A stretch of 55,036 bases of DNA from Pseudomonadota bacterium (GCA_023386155.1 JAEWKH010000057.1:1-55036); one strand, 5' to 3'; positions 17,046-25,795 are shown, counted from the first letter of the stretch. A program made the numbers and translations. The notes: a model not told the origin generated them from the letters alone.

Positions 17046-18116
17046 ATGACGACCGAGAAGCAGACGAACGGCCTGACCTATGCCCAAGCGGGCGTCGACA
17101 TCGACGCGGGCAATGCCATGGTCGACCAGATCAAGCCCCTGGTGCGGTCCACGCGCCGGCCCGGAGCCGATGCGGAGATCGGCGGGTTCGGCGGGCTGTT
17201 CGACCTCAAGGCGGCGGGCTTCAAGGACCCGATCCTGGTGGCCGCCAATGACGGCGTCGGCACCAAGGTGAAGATCGCCATCGACACGGGCATCCACGAC
17301 ACCATCGGCATCGACCTCGTGGCCATGTGCGTGAACGACATCATCGTGCAGGGCGCCGAGCCCCTCTTCTTCCTCGACTACTTCGCCACCGGGAATCTCT
17401 CTCCCGAGGTCGGCGTCCACATCGTGAAGGGCATCGCCGAGGGCTGCCTCCAGGCGGGCTGCGCGCTGATCGGCGGCGAGACGGCCGAGATGCCGGGTCT
17501 CTACGCCAAGGGCGATTACGACCTGGCGGGCTTCGCGGTCGGCGCCGCCGAGCGCGGCACCCTGCTGCCGAAGGATGTCCGTGTCGGCGACGTGCTCATC
17601 GGCCTGCCCTCCTCCGGCGTCCATTCCAACGGCTTTTCCCTGGTGCGTCGGATCGTCGAGCATTCCGGCCTCGACTGGGATGCGCCCGCCCCCTTCGCAG
17701 CGGGCAAGACCCTGGCCCAGGCCCTGCTGGAGCCGACCCGGATTTACGTGAAGCCCCTGCTTGAGGTCCTGAAGGGCGGCGACGGCATCAATGCGCTGTG
17801 CCACATCACCGGCGGCGGCTTCCCGGACAACATCCCGCGCGTCCTGCCCGACGGCGTCGGCGTGCGCCTCGATCTCGACGCCATCGCCGTTCCGCCCGTC
17901 TTCGGCTGGCTCGCCCGGACCGGCGGGGTGGCCGAGGCCGAGATGCTGCGCACCTTCAACTGCGGCATCGGCATGATCGTGGTGGCGAGCGCCGCGCAGG
18001 CGGATGCCGTTATGGAACGCCTGCGCCAGGCGGGCGAGAACCCGGTGCGCATCGGCGAGACGGTGGCCCATGCGGGCGGCGAGCCCGTCCAGACCTCGGG
18101 CGCCCTGAAGCTCTGA
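17046..18116 (+). CDS. purM: Phosphoribosylformylglycinamidine cyclo-ligase
   Basis: A 356-aa enzyme that closes the imidazole ring to make AIR in the fifth step of purine synthesis, using ATP. Canonical segments are LTYAQAGVDIDAGNAMVDQI, the ATP-binding AANDGVGTKVKIA, MCVNDIIVQGAEPLFFLDY, GGETAEMPGLY and the C-terminal ITGGGFPDNIPRVLP. Length is typical. Its TGA stop shares bases with the purN start (TGATG), giving a coupled purMN pair as in many proteobacteria. No PurR-type operator was recognised upstream. Confidence 0.97.
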   Translation: MTTEKQTNGLTYAQAGVDIDAGNAMVDQIKPLVRSTRRPGADAEIGGFGGLFDLKAAGFKDPILVAANDGVGTKVKIAIDTGIHDTIGIDLVAMCVNDIIVQGAEPLFFLDYFATGNLSPEVGVHIVKGIAEGCLQAGCALIGGETAEMPGLYAKGDYDLAGFAVGAAERGTLLPKDVRVGDVLIGLPSSGVHSNGFSLVRRIVEHSGLDWDAPAPFAAGKTLAQALLEPTRIYVKPLLEVLKGGDGINALCHITGGGFPDNIPRVLPDGVGVRLDLDAIAVPPVFGWLARTGGVAEAEMLRTFNCGIGMIVVASAAQADAVMERLRQAGENPVRIGETVAHAGGEPVQTSGALKL

Positions 18117-18763
18117 TGACCCGCCGCCGCGTCGCCATCCTGATCTCGGGCCGCGGCTCGAACATGGTCTCGCTGATCGAGGCCGCCCGCGCGCCGGACT
18201 TTCCGGCCGAGATCGCCCTCGTCCTCTCGAACCGCCCCGACGCGGCTGGGCTGGAGCGGGCGAAGGAGGCGGGAATCGCGACCTGCGTGATCGACCACAA
18301 GGCCCACCCGACCCGGGAGGATTTCGAGCAGGCCATGGATGCGGCGCTGGCCTCGCACGACATCGCGTTCATCTGCCTCGCGGGCTTCATGCGGGTGCTG
18401 ACCGACTGGTTCGTGGAGCGCTGGGCCGGCCGGATGGTGAACATCCACCCCTCCCTCCTGCCCCTGTTCCGCGGCACCCACACCCATCGGCGGGCGCTGG
18501 AGGAAGGCGTGCTGGTGCATGGCTGCACGGTCCATTTCGTGGTGCCGGAGCTCGATGCCGGCCCGATTATCGCCCAGGCCGCCGTCCCGGTGGTGCCGGG
18601 CGACACGGAGGACAGCCTCGCGGCCCGCGTGATCGTGCAGGAGCACAGGCTTTACCCTCAGGCCTTACGGATGATCTGCGACGGAACGGCCCGGCTGGAG
18701 AACGGGCGCGTGGCGTTCTCGCGCGGGTGGGACGCGGGCGGCGCGCTGCATTCGCCAAGCTAG
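18116..18763 (+). CDS. purN: Phosphoribosylglycinamide formyltransferase
   Basis: A 215-aa enzyme that formylates GAR with 10-formyl-tetrahydrofolate in the third step of purine synthesis. The nucleotide-binding loop LISGRGSNMVSLI, the formate-transfer motif NIHPSLLPLFRGTHTH with the catalytic Asn and His, and HFVVPELDAGPII with the catalytic Asp are all present. It starts inside the purM stop codon. The TAG stop at 18761 is part of the CTAG edge of the palindromic repeat that follows, which suggests that the original 3' end may have been altered by the repeat; the C-terminus (GGALHSPS) is short and unstructured. Confidence 0.96.
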   Translation: MTRRRVAILISGRGSNMVSLIEAARAPDFPAEIALVLSNRPDAAGLERAKEAGIATCVIDHKAHPTREDFEQAMDAALASHDIAFICLAGFMRVLTDWFVERWAGRMVNIHPSLLPLFRGTHTHRRALEEGVLVHGCTVHFVVPELDAGPIIAQAAVPVVPGDTEDSLAARVIVQEHRLYPQALRMICDGTARLENGRVAFSRGWDAGGALHSPS

Positions 18764-18878
18764 AGCATCGGACCCAAAAATGGATTCGCACTTTTGGGGT
18801 CAATCCGATGCTCCACTCTTTGAAGAGCGCATCGTTGATTGCGAAAAACCGGGCCCACTTTTTCGCACGATGCGCTAG
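18760..18878. repeat. CTAG-bordered palindromic repeat, two units
   Basis: CTAGAGCATCGGACCC with its partner GGGGTCAATCCGATGC forms one unit. GAGCGCATCGTTGATTGCG, the GAAAAACCGGGCCCACTTTT core, then CGCACGATGCGCTAG form the next. The left CTAG gives purN its stop, and the right CTAG gives the convergent mltB gene its stop. It lies exactly between two convergent genes and could fold as a bidirectional terminator. Confidence 0.8.
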
Positions 18879-20143
18879 CGCAGGGCCTGGACGAGTGCCG
18901 CATCGGGGAAGCAGGTCTCGTCGCGCCGGCTCTTCCCCTGCCATTGGCCGATGGCCGTGCGCGTGGCGAAGCCGACGAGGCCGTCCACCTTCCCCACATC
19001 GTAGCCCTGGCTCTTCAGCCGTTCCTGCATGGCCTGGATATGGCCGCGCCGCAGGGTGTCGAGCGGCTGCCACCGCCCCGTGAACGCGGCAGCGCCGCGC
19101 ATGCGGTCGGCGAGGTGGCCGATGAAGAGCGCGTACAGGTCGGATTCGTTGTACTGCTTGAGCACGTAGAAGTTCTCCGACACCAGGAAAGCAGGGCCCA
19201 GGCGGCCCGCGGGCATCACCAGGAAGGCGGTCGTGCCTCCGCTCCAGGCGGGTGAAGGGGTGACGGAGGGCGTCAGGCCGAGGCGGAGCCATTCCTGCAG
19301 GGGCCTGCCCTGTCGCGGGCCTTCGAGGGTGCAGGAGACCGCCCGCGGCAGGCTCACCTCGAAGCCCCAGCCTGCATCCGGCTTCCAGCCGTGTTCGCGC
19401 AGGTAATGCGCGATGGATGCGAGGCTGTCCGGCACCGAGTTCCAGATATCCCGCCGCCCGTCCGCATCGGCATCGACCGCGTAGCGCAGGAACTTCGAGG
19501 GGAGAAGCTGCGGCTGCCCCATGGCGCCGGCCCAGGAGGACAGCAGGGTCTCGCCGGAAAAATGATCCTCCTCGAGGATCACCAGGGCGGCCAGAAGCTC
19601 CGGATAGTACAGGGTGCGTCGGCGCCCCATGAAGGCCTGGGTGGCCAGAACCCGCAGAGCCTGATGCTTCGCCCTGACACGGCCGAAATGCGACTCCCGT
19701 CCCCATATGGCGACGACGATTTCGCGGGGCACGCCGTAACGCTTCTCGATGCCGTCGAGAGCCGGGCCCCAGCGCCCGAGGAGGTCGCGTCCGTCTTTCG
19801 CTAGGGAGGCGAGCTGAGCCTCTCCGAAATAGCGCCCCGGATGCTGGAACTCCGCCTGCCGCTGGTCGTCAGAGGGAGCCGTCCGGCCGGGCGGCAGGAG
19901 TTCCGGGAGGCTCCAGTCGAGCGCGATCGCCGACAGGCTCTTCTCGAACGTCTCCCGGGAGACGCCCTGCTTCTGCGCATCGGGCCAGACCGTCTGCGCG
20001 AGCCAGTCCCGGAACTGGGCTTCGACGGCAGAGCGCGTGTCCTGCGCCCGGGGCGCCGGGGCTCCCGGGATCGGAACGGCCCATGCGACGAGAATCGCGA
20101 TTGCGGCGGCCGAGAAGCGGGCAAGGCTGGGCGATGCGGGCAT
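18875..20143 (-). CDS. Lytic murein transglycosylase, MltB family
   Basis: A 422-aa periplasmic enzyme that cleaves peptidoglycan between MurNAc and GlcNAc with formation of anhydro-MurNAc. A signal peptide (about 1-33) is followed by the SLT domain (about 40-340). The catalytic Glu lies in WGRESHFG, and GAMGQPQLLPSKFLRYAVD is the conserved substrate groove. A C-terminal peptidoglycan-binding domain occupies about 360-420 (LKSQGYDVGKVDGLVGFATR). No lipobox Cys is seen, so it is probably soluble rather than lipidated. The stop codon is supplied by the adjoining repeat. Confidence 0.92.
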   Translation of the reverse strand: MPASPSLARFSAAAIAILVAWAVPIPGAPAPRAQDTRSAVEAQFRDWLAQTVWPDAQKQGVSRETFEKSLSAIALDWSLPELLPPGRTAPSDDQRQAEFQHPGRYFGEAQLASLAKDGRDLLGRWGPALDGIEKRYGVPREIVVAIWGRESHFGRVRAKHQALRVLATQAFMGRRRTLYYPELLAALVILEEDHFSGETLLSSWAGAMGQPQLLPSKFLRYAVDADADGRRDIWNSVPDSLASIAHYLREHGWKPDAGWGFEVSLPRAVSCTLEGPRQGRPLQEWLRLGLTPSVTPSPAWSGGTTAFLVMPAGRLGPAFLVSENFYVLKQYNESDLYALFIGHLADRMRGAAAFTGRWQPLDTLRRGHIQAMQERLKSQGYDVGKVDGLVGFATRTAIGQWQGKSRRDETCFPDAALVQALR

Positions 20144-20208
20144 GGCGGAAGTCTAGGGCATGGGGCCAGGCCCGGCAAAGCTCCAGGATGCTCTCCGCAC
20201 CCTGCCGC

Positions 20209-20574
20209 TCAGATCCGTGGGCGCGGAAGCTTGCAGGCGTCGAGGGCCGTGAGGGCCTTCTCGCGGGCGGTATCGTTGAATACCCCGGTCTCCCGGTAGG
20301 CCTGGAGCTCGTCGGCGCTCAGGGAGCGCATCGTGCGGCCGGCATAGCAATCGCAGCTGCGGCTCAAGGATGCCTCGCCGACGCCGCTCTGGAGACGGGC
20401 TTGCGTGATGGAGCAGGCCTGGCTCACCCGGGCGCGCAACTGGGCGACACTTTCGGTCTTCAGCGCGGGATCGGGCTGATACTGGGTCGGCGTGCTGGAA
20501 GCGGCGGCATAAGCCGAGGTCGCGCCGGCGGAAACGGCGGCCGCCACGAGCAGCGCGCGAAGGATCGAGGTCAT
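20209..20574 (-). CDS. Small secreted protein of unknown function
   Basis: A 121-aa protein with a clear signal peptide (MTSILRALLVAAAVSAGATSAYAA, cut near residue 24). The mature part is about 97 residues and helical, with four Cys (QACSIT, SCDCYAG, DACKL) that could make two disulfides in the periplasm. I do not recognise the family. It lies behind mltB on the same strand with 65 bases between, so a shared envelope role is possible. Translation start and length look sound. Confidence 0.7.
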   Translation of the reverse strand: MTSILRALLVAAAVSAGATSAYAAASSTPTQYQPDPALKTESVAQLRARVSQACSITQARLQSGVGEASLSRSCDCYAGRTMRSLSADELQAYRETGVFNDTAREKALTALDACKLPRPRI

Positions 20575-20876
20575 GGAGGGCTCCCCAGGGATGAAATCAC
20601 GTCCGGCCTTAAGAATAGGCTTGGCCGTTGGGGATCAAGGGGGAGCTGCGGATAGGCTTAAGAAGCTCTGATCAAACCCGCCTGGGAGATGCGCCGGCTC
20701 TACCCTCACCCTCCCCGTCATGGCCGGCCCTGTGCCGGCCATCTGGACCGGAAGAGCGCCGTGCTTCAGGCCATCGGGATCACCGGGCAAGCCCGGTCGT
20801 GACGGCAAGAGGGTTATCGGTCCTCGATGGCCGGCCTCTCGGGCCAATGCGGCCCGGTTTGCGGCAGACAAAGAGA
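20575..20876. repeat. Gene-free stretch with ATGGCCGG-type hairpins
   Basis: No gene is supported here. ATGGCCGGC / GCCGGCCAT (20720-20742) and ACCGGGC / GCCCGGT (20782-20797) form two hairpins of an intergenic repeat family that also occurs at 9880, 35556 and 41454. ORFs crossing this stretch are translations of the repeat. Confidence 0.6.
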
Positions 20877-20898
20877 AACGGCACCGTGAGGTGCCGTT
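20877..20898 (-). terminator. Rho-independent terminator of the GG-leader peptide gene
   Basis: AACGGCACC (20877-20885) and GGTGCCGTT (20890-20898) form a perfect 9-bp stem with a four-base loop. On the minus strand it is followed by TCTCTTTG. It lies 30 bases beyond the stop of the small peptide gene, giving that gene its own transcript end. Confidence 0.65.
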
Positions 20899-20928
20899 CC
20901 TGACCATTCAAGCCATCACAGGCGAGGA

Positions 20929-21114
20929 CTACCGGTGCTGGCCCTCGTATTCGTTGACCTTTTTACCACCGGCCACGACTGCGAGGTCCTCGGCGCTCAG
21001 AACGACCGGTGCTGCGGCGTCTTCGGCCGGACGGCCGGTCCGCTTGAGGGTTTGCGTTGAAACAGCATCGAAGTCCTGATGCGAGAGATCATCAGTCATT
21101 TTCACTTCAGACAT
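20929..21114 (-). CDS. Candidate double-glycine leader peptide precursor
   Basis: A 61-aa protein. The segment LSAEDLAVVAGG (residues 39-50) fits the C39-protease leader consensus: Leu at -12, Ser at -11, an acidic residue at -8, Leu at -7, Val at -4 and Gly-Gly at -2/-1. Cleavage would release an 11-residue, charged, Cys-free peptide (KKVNEYEGQHR). ATG 21114 follows AAGGAACC; longer in-frame starts run through the promoter. It has its own terminator and an AT-rich promoter with phased direct repeats. The C39 exporter that could process it is about 16 kb away at 3089. That pairing is inferred; the leader motif is seen directly. Confidence 0.65.
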   Translation of the reverse strand: MSEVKMTDDLSHQDFDAVSTQTLKRTGRPAEDAAAPVVLSAEDLAVVAGGKKVNEYEGQHR

Positions 21115-21208
21115 GCCTGGTTCCTTATGGTCTGATTGACCGCGCGGAGACGGAGTGAGCCGCCGGCGCGAGCCTCGAACGATGGGTTCGGAGCTTGACC
21201 ATATTTCT

Positions 21209-21235
21209 ATGATACTTTGTAACGTTAAATGATAC
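21209..21235 (-). promoter_or_regulatory. Phased direct repeat ATGATAC upstream of the GG-leader peptide
   Basis: ATGATAC occurs at 21209-21215 and 21229-21235, an exact direct repeat with a 20-bp period, so both copies face one side of the helix. Between them is the palindrome AACGTT. The stretch is strikingly AT-rich for this chromosome and lies about 100 bases before the peptide start. This is the geometry of a dimer-binding activator site; the protein that binds is unknown. Confidence 0.4.
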
Positions 21236-21245
21236 GATAGTCGCA

Positions 21246-23348
21246 TCACCCAAGGTCAGGCGCAGCCTTTTCCAAAGCCACCCGGTTGTCGTGGAAGGCA
21301 GCGCCGCCATAGGGCGCCACCTGGTCGCCGCCGGTGAGCGTGTTGATGCCGCGCCCGAAGGGATGGGCCGCGTTGGGCCAGATGCCCTCGGCGATCAGGA
21401 CCCCGCGCCGCACGCCGTCGAAGAGCCTGGCGCGAAGATAGACCTCGCCGCGGTGGTTCTTGAGCTTCACCCAGTCGCCCTCCACGATGCCCTGCGGCTC
21501 GGCATCGAGCGGGTGGATCATCACTTCGGGCCGCCGCTCCTTCTCCAGAGAGGTCGGGGTCTCGTTGAAGCTCGAATTGAGGAAGTTGCGCGCCGGGCTC
21601 GTGGCGAGCCGGAACGGGTGCTCGCCCGTCGCCGCCTCGACCACGCCCCAATGGTCCGGGAAGGCCGGCATGCTGGCCCAGGGGCCCATCGGGCCGTTGT
21701 TGTAGGACGGGATCGCGGTCCAGTCGGGCTTGAAGCGGAACTTGCCGTCCGGATACCCGAAGCCGTTGAGGAAATGCGCCTCCTCGAAGGGCGGCTGCGC
21801 GTCGAAATGAACGTGCGCCTCCAGGTTCTCGAGCGAGCCCCAGCCGGAGTTCTGGAGCGTCCAGTCGATGATCTCGCGCGGCTCCATGGCGAAGCCGCGA
21901 TGCTCGGCGCCGAGGCGCTCCGCCAATCCGCGGAACACCTCGTGGTTGGAGCGGCATTCGCCCGGCGGGTCGATGAGCTTGGGTCCGACCTGGAAATGCT
22001 GGTGGCCGCCGCCGGAATAGAGGTCGTCATGCTCCATGAACATGGTCGCGGGCAGGACGATATCGGCCATGAGGGCCGTCTCGGTCATGAACTGCTCGTG
22101 GACGCAGACGAAGAGGTCCTCGCGGGCGAAGCCCTGCTTCACCAGCTCCTGCTCCGGCGCCACGGAGACCGGATTGGTGTTCTGGATCAGCATCGCCTTG
22201 ACGGGCGGGCCGTTGTAGAGCGCCTCGGCATCACCGGTGAGGACCCGGCCGATCTGCGACTGGTCGAGGATGCGGATCGACCGGTCGAGGGCGTCGTGGC
22301 CCTCGATCAGCGCCTTGTTCCAGTGGAAGATTCCGCTGTTGGAATGGAGCGCGCCGCCGCCCTCGTACTTCCAGGCCCCCGTCACGGCCGGGATGGACAG
22401 GGCGGCGTGCATGTTGACCACGCCGTTGCGCTGGCGCGCGAAGCCGAAGCCGAGGCGGAAATAAGTGCGCTTCGTGGTCCCCACGAGCCTCGCGAAGGCC
22501 TCGATCTCCTCCACCGACAGGCCCGTGATGGCCGAGGCCCATTCAGGCCCGCGCGTGCGCAGATGCGCCTCGAGCTCGTGCGGATGGTCCGTGTAGCGCT
22601 CGAGATAATCCCAGTCCGCCAAGCCGTCGCGGAAGAGCACGTGCATCACCGCGCAGGCGAGCGCCCCGTCGGTGCCGGGGCGCACCAGCAGGGCCATGTC
22701 GGCCTGCTTCATGGTGGCGTTCTGGTAGATGTCGATGGCGACGATCCTGGCCCCGCGCTCCTTGCGGGCCTTCATCGCATGGGTCATCACGTTGACCTGG
22801 GTGTGAACCGGGTTCGTGCCCCAGATCACGATGCAGTCGGAGACCGCCATCTCGCGCGGATCGGCACCCCTCAGGTGGCCGGTTCCGGCCACGTAGCCGG
22901 TCCAGCTCATGGCCGTGCAGATGGTGGAATACTGGCCGGAGTACTTCTTCACATGGCGCAGGCGGTTGATGCCGTCGCGCATCACGTAGCCCATGGTGCC
23001 GGCATAGTAATAGGGCCAGACGGATTCCGACCCGAACTCCCGCTCCGCTTCCAGGAACTTTTGGGCCACGATGTCGAGGGCCTCGTCCCAGGAGATCCGC
23101 TCGAACCGGCCCGAGCCCTTCGGTCCGGTGCGCCTCAGCGGATGGAGCAGCCGGTCCGGATGATGGATCCGCTCCGCATAGCGCGCCACCTTCGCGCAGA
23201 TCACGCCCGCCGTGTAGCTGTTGCTCTTCGCCCCATGGACCCGGCCGATGCTGCGCCCGTCGACAACCTCGACTTCGAGGGAGCAGACGGAGGGACAATC
23301 GTGCGGACAGACGGAGGCGCGTCGTTCGATGCGGGGGGCTTGGTTCAT
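21246..23348 (-). CDS. Molybdopterin oxidoreductase (bis-MGD, formate dehydrogenase/DMSO reductase superfamily)
   Basis: A 700-aa enzyme of the molybdenum DMSO-reductase superfamily. The N-terminal [4Fe-4S] site is C14-x3-C18-x3-C22 with Cys51 (GVICAK). It is followed by the cofactor domains (SDCIVIWGTNPVHTQVN, PGTDGALACAVMHV, MLIQNTNPVSVAPEQ) and the C-terminal molydopterin-binding domain (LKNHRGEVYLRARLFDGVR). There is no twin-arginine signal, so it is cytoplasmic. No electron-transfer subunit, chaperone or quinone partner is adjacent; it appears as a stand-alone single-subunit oxidoreductase. The substrate is not deducible; assimilatory or detoxifying roles are possible. Confidence 0.88.
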   Translation of the reverse strand: MNQAPRIERRASVCPHDCPSVCSLEVEVVDGRSIGRVHGAKSNSYTAGVICAKVARYAERIHHPDRLLHPLRRTGPKGSGRFERISWDEALDIVAQKFLEAEREFGSESVWPYYYAGTMGYVMRDGINRLRHVKKYSGQYSTICTAMSWTGYVAGTGHLRGADPREMAVSDCIVIWGTNPVHTQVNVMTHAMKARKERGARIVAIDIYQNATMKQADMALLVRPGTDGALACAVMHVLFRDGLADWDYLERYTDHPHELEAHLRTRGPEWASAITGLSVEEIEAFARLVGTTKRTYFRLGFGFARQRNGVVNMHAALSIPAVTGAWKYEGGGALHSNSGIFHWNKALIEGHDALDRSIRILDQSQIGRVLTGDAEALYNGPPVKAMLIQNTNPVSVAPEQELVKQGFAREDLFVCVHEQFMTETALMADIVLPATMFMEHDDLYSGGGHQHFQVGPKLIDPPGECRSNHEVFRGLAERLGAEHRGFAMEPREIIDWTLQNSGWGSLENLEAHVHFDAQPPFEEAHFLNGFGYPDGKFRFKPDWTAIPSYNNGPMGPWASMPAFPDHWGVVEAATGEHPFRLATSPARNFLNSSFNETPTSLEKERRPEVMIHPLDAEPQGIVEGDWVKLKNHRGEVYLRARLFDGVRRGVLIAEGIWPNAAHPFGRGINTLTGGDQVAPYGGAAFHDNRVALEKAAPDLG

Positions 23349-23385
23349 GGCGGGCGCATGATGGGGGAAGGAGCCGGAAATGAAA

Positions 23386-23406
23386 AGGCCGCCCGGAGGG
23401 CGGCCT
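23386..23406 (-). terminator. Rho-independent terminator after ndk
   Basis: AGGCCGCCC and GGGCGGCCT form a perfect 9-bp stem with loop GGA. On the minus strand it is followed by TTTTCATTT, 26 bases past the ndk stop. It separates ndk from the oxidoreductase gene. Confidence 0.8.
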
Positions 23407-23432
23407 GAACATGAAGGCTATGCCTTGAGAGC

Positions 23433-23855
<423 letters not shown>

Positions 23856-24022
23856 GACAACTCGCTTTGATTGGAGATGGGAAACGATGAGGTGCGGCGC
23901 TTATAGCGACGAGCCCCTGCAGCCTCAAGCGCCTTTTGCCCTGCCCGCTTGGAAAGCTTAATCGCCTCCCCTACTCTTCAGAGTGATCGGCCCGGTGAAG
24001 ACCGCCATGAAGGGAGCTCCCC

Positions 24023-24427
24023 ATGAAACCAGCCATACTGGCCGCCTTCGGCCTCGCCCTGCTCGGCATCCCGGCGCAGGCCCAGTCGGCCGATCCAAGC
24101 GGAAACTGGCTGACCCAGAGCGGCGACACCCGGGTGAGGATCGCCAGATGCGGAGCCGAGTACTGCGGCACCATCGTCTCCTCCACCTACGAGAAGGACA
24201 CGAACAATGCGGACCCGAAGCTGCGGGGCCGCAACATCGTGGGCGTCCGGATGATCTGGGACGTCAAGCCCGAAGGGGACGGCTACAGCGGCCAGCTCTA
24301 CAATCCCCAGGACGGCAAGACCTACACGGGCAAGATCAAGGTGATGAGCCCGACCACCCTGCAACTCTCGGGCTGCGTCTTCGGCGGCCTGATCTGCCGG
24401 TCCCAAACCTGGACCAAGGCGAATTGA
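24023..24427 (+). CDS. Secreted DUF2147 family protein
   Basis: A 134-aa exported protein with a signal peptide (about 1-21, cut after AQA). The mature domain matches the DUF2147 pattern: GNWLTQSGDTRVRIARCG, YCGTIVSSTY, LRGRNIVGVRMIWDVKP, GYSGQLYNPQDGKTYTGK, and an ending with LSGCVFGGLICRSQTW. Four Cys are positioned for two disulfides. Families like this form small beta-barrels in the periplasm; the function is not known. It is a single gene with a purine-rich GGGAGCTCCCC before the ATG. Confidence 0.85.
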   Translation: MKPAILAAFGLALLGIPAQAQSADPSGNWLTQSGDTRVRIARCGAEYCGTIVSSTYEKDTNNADPKLRGRNIVGVRMIWDVKPEGDGYSGQLYNPQDGKTYTGKIKVMSPTTLQLSGCVFGGLICRSQTWTKAN

Positions 24428-24481
24428 AGGTGACGGGTCAGCGCCCTCTGCGGAATAGCCCGAACGACGGCCCGGCGAACC

Positions 24482-25189
24482 TCACCGCGCCCTCTGCCCG
24501 AACAGCACAGCCTGGACCTTGGGGTCCGTCAGGTCGGTCTTCTCCCGGTCTTCGGAGCTGACCGCGATCCCGCGCTGGACCGCCGGGCGGGCGAGGACGG
24601 TTTCGAGCCAGCGCTTGGCATGCGGGAACTCCTCGATGTCCTGACCCTGGCGGTCCCAGAGCTTCGCCCAGGGGGCGATGGCCATGTCGGCGATGGAATA
24701 CGCGCCGGCCACGAATTCCCGGTCCGCGAGGCGCTTGTTGAGCACGCCGTAGAGGCGGTTGGTCTCGTTGGTGTAGCGGTCGATGGCGTAGGGGATCTTT
24801 TCGGGCGCATAGATGCGGAAATGGTGCGTCTGGCCGAGCATGGGGCCGAAGCCGCCCATCTGCCAGAACAGCCATTGATCGACCTCGACCCGCCCGCGCT
24901 CGTCCTGCGGATAGAACAGGCCGGTCTTGCGGCCGAGATATTGCAGGATGGCCCCCGACTCGAACACGGAGATCGGCTGGCCACCGGGCCCGTCGGGGTC
25001 GACGATGGCGGGCATCTTGTTGTTGGGCGAGATCGCCAGGAATTCAGGCTGGAACTGGTCGCCCTTGCCGATATTGATCGGGTGGATCGTATAGGGCAGC
25101 CCACACTCCTCCAGCATGATGGTGACCTTCCATCCGTTAGGGGTCGGCCAGTAATAGAGATCGATCGGTTGCTGCTCGAAAGCCGCCAT
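24482..25189 (-). CDS. Glutathione S-transferase (YghU/Ure2-like)
   Basis: A 235-aa enzyme with a thioredoxin-fold N-terminal domain (about 8-90) and a helical C-terminal domain. LYYWPTPNGWKVTIMLEECG begins the glutathione site, with the conserved NGWK placing Asn and Lys at the thiol. PAIVDPDGPGG and VFESGAILQYL contact the gamma-Glu of glutathione. MGGFGPMLGQTHHF and ADMAIAPW resemble the Nu-class/disulfide-bond reductase group. ATG 25189 follows AAGGAGAGG, a strong ribosome site that rules out the longer frame. It is a single gene; the peroxide or disulfide substrate is unknown. Confidence 0.9.
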   Translation of the reverse strand: MAAFEQQPIDLYYWPTPNGWKVTIMLEECGLPYTIHPINIGKGDQFQPEFLAISPNNKMPAIVDPDGPGGQPISVFESGAILQYLGRKTGLFYPQDERGRVEVDQWLFWQMGGFGPMLGQTHHFRIYAPEKIPYAIDRYTNETNRLYGVLNKRLADREFVAGAYSIADMAIAPWAKLWDRQGQDIEEFPHAKRWLETVLARPAVQRGIAVSSEDREKTDLTDPKVQAVLFGQRAR

Positions 25190-25373
25190 GGATTGCCTCT
25201 CCTTGCGTGACGCACGGGTCCGTGCCGGGACGTTAAGACATAAGATCGGGACTGGCACCCTCGTCCGCAATGAAATTCCGTGGATAGGGCGCATGGCTGC
25301 GCCCAGGCCCTTGCATGTTTCTATGTTTCATAATGAGATCCTCCCCACCCGTTGAAGTGCCCAGGAGGATCCC

Positions 25374-25628
25374 ATGATGCATCGAACCATGACCTGCGTT
25401 CTCGCCGCCGCGATGGCCGTGTCCACGGCGGGCGCCGTCCAGGCCGCCGCCGAGACGAAGCCCAGGAAGGAGCCGACCGCCGCACAGGCCGCCGCCCGCG
25501 AGCGGATGACCAAGTGCAGCGCGGAATGGAAGGAGGCCAAGGCCGGCGGCAAGCTCGCCAAGGACGCCAAGTGGCCGAAATTCTGGAGCGAGTGCAACAC
25601 GCGCCTCAAGAGCGAAACGAAGGCTTAA
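25374..25628 (+). CDS. Small secreted PsiF-like protein
   Basis: An 84-aa exported protein with a signal peptide (about 1-27, ending VQAAAE). The mature part has one repeat-like unit rich in Lys and Ala with two Cys (MTKCSAEWKEAKAGGK and WPKFWSECNTRLK). This resembles PsiF-type repeats of small periplasmic proteins, though only loosely. CCCAGGAGGATCCC ahead of the ATG is a strong ribosome site. It is a single gene followed by an intergenic palindrome. Function unknown; the assignment is by shape. Confidence 0.68.
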   Translation: MMHRTMTCVLAAAMAVSTAGAVQAAAETKPRKEPTAAQAAARERMTKCSAEWKEAKAGGKLAKDAKWPKFWSECNTRLKSETKA

Positions 25629-25640
25629 GGCCTTACTGTG

Positions 25641-25779
25641 CCCTCTGTCATTGCCGGGGCCGCGCAGCGGAGCCCGGGATCCATGGCCGCTAACGCAGGA
25701 GAATGAGGCGAGACGCTGCTCACCCCTTCCTGAACTGTCGTGTTTATGGATCCCCGCCTTCGCGGGGATGACAGAGAGG
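25641..25779. repeat. Intergenic palindrome with CCTCTGTCAT arms
   Basis: CTCTGTCAT near 25643 and ATGACAGAG near 25770 are inverted arms about 125 bases apart. Within them are the half-hairpins GCCGGGGC...GCCCGGG and ATCCCCGCCTTCGCGGGGAT. It lies between the PsiF-like gene and a convergent GNAT gene. No coding content. Confidence 0.55.
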
Positions 25780-25795
25780 TTTTCGCCGCTCCCCT

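Noticed and set aside
20635..20907. Frames of about 90 codons on both strands
   Set aside because: They run through hairpin repeats and the peptide terminator.
21291..23408. A 705-codon plus-strand frame
   Set aside because: Antisense shadow of the molybdopterin oxidoreductase.
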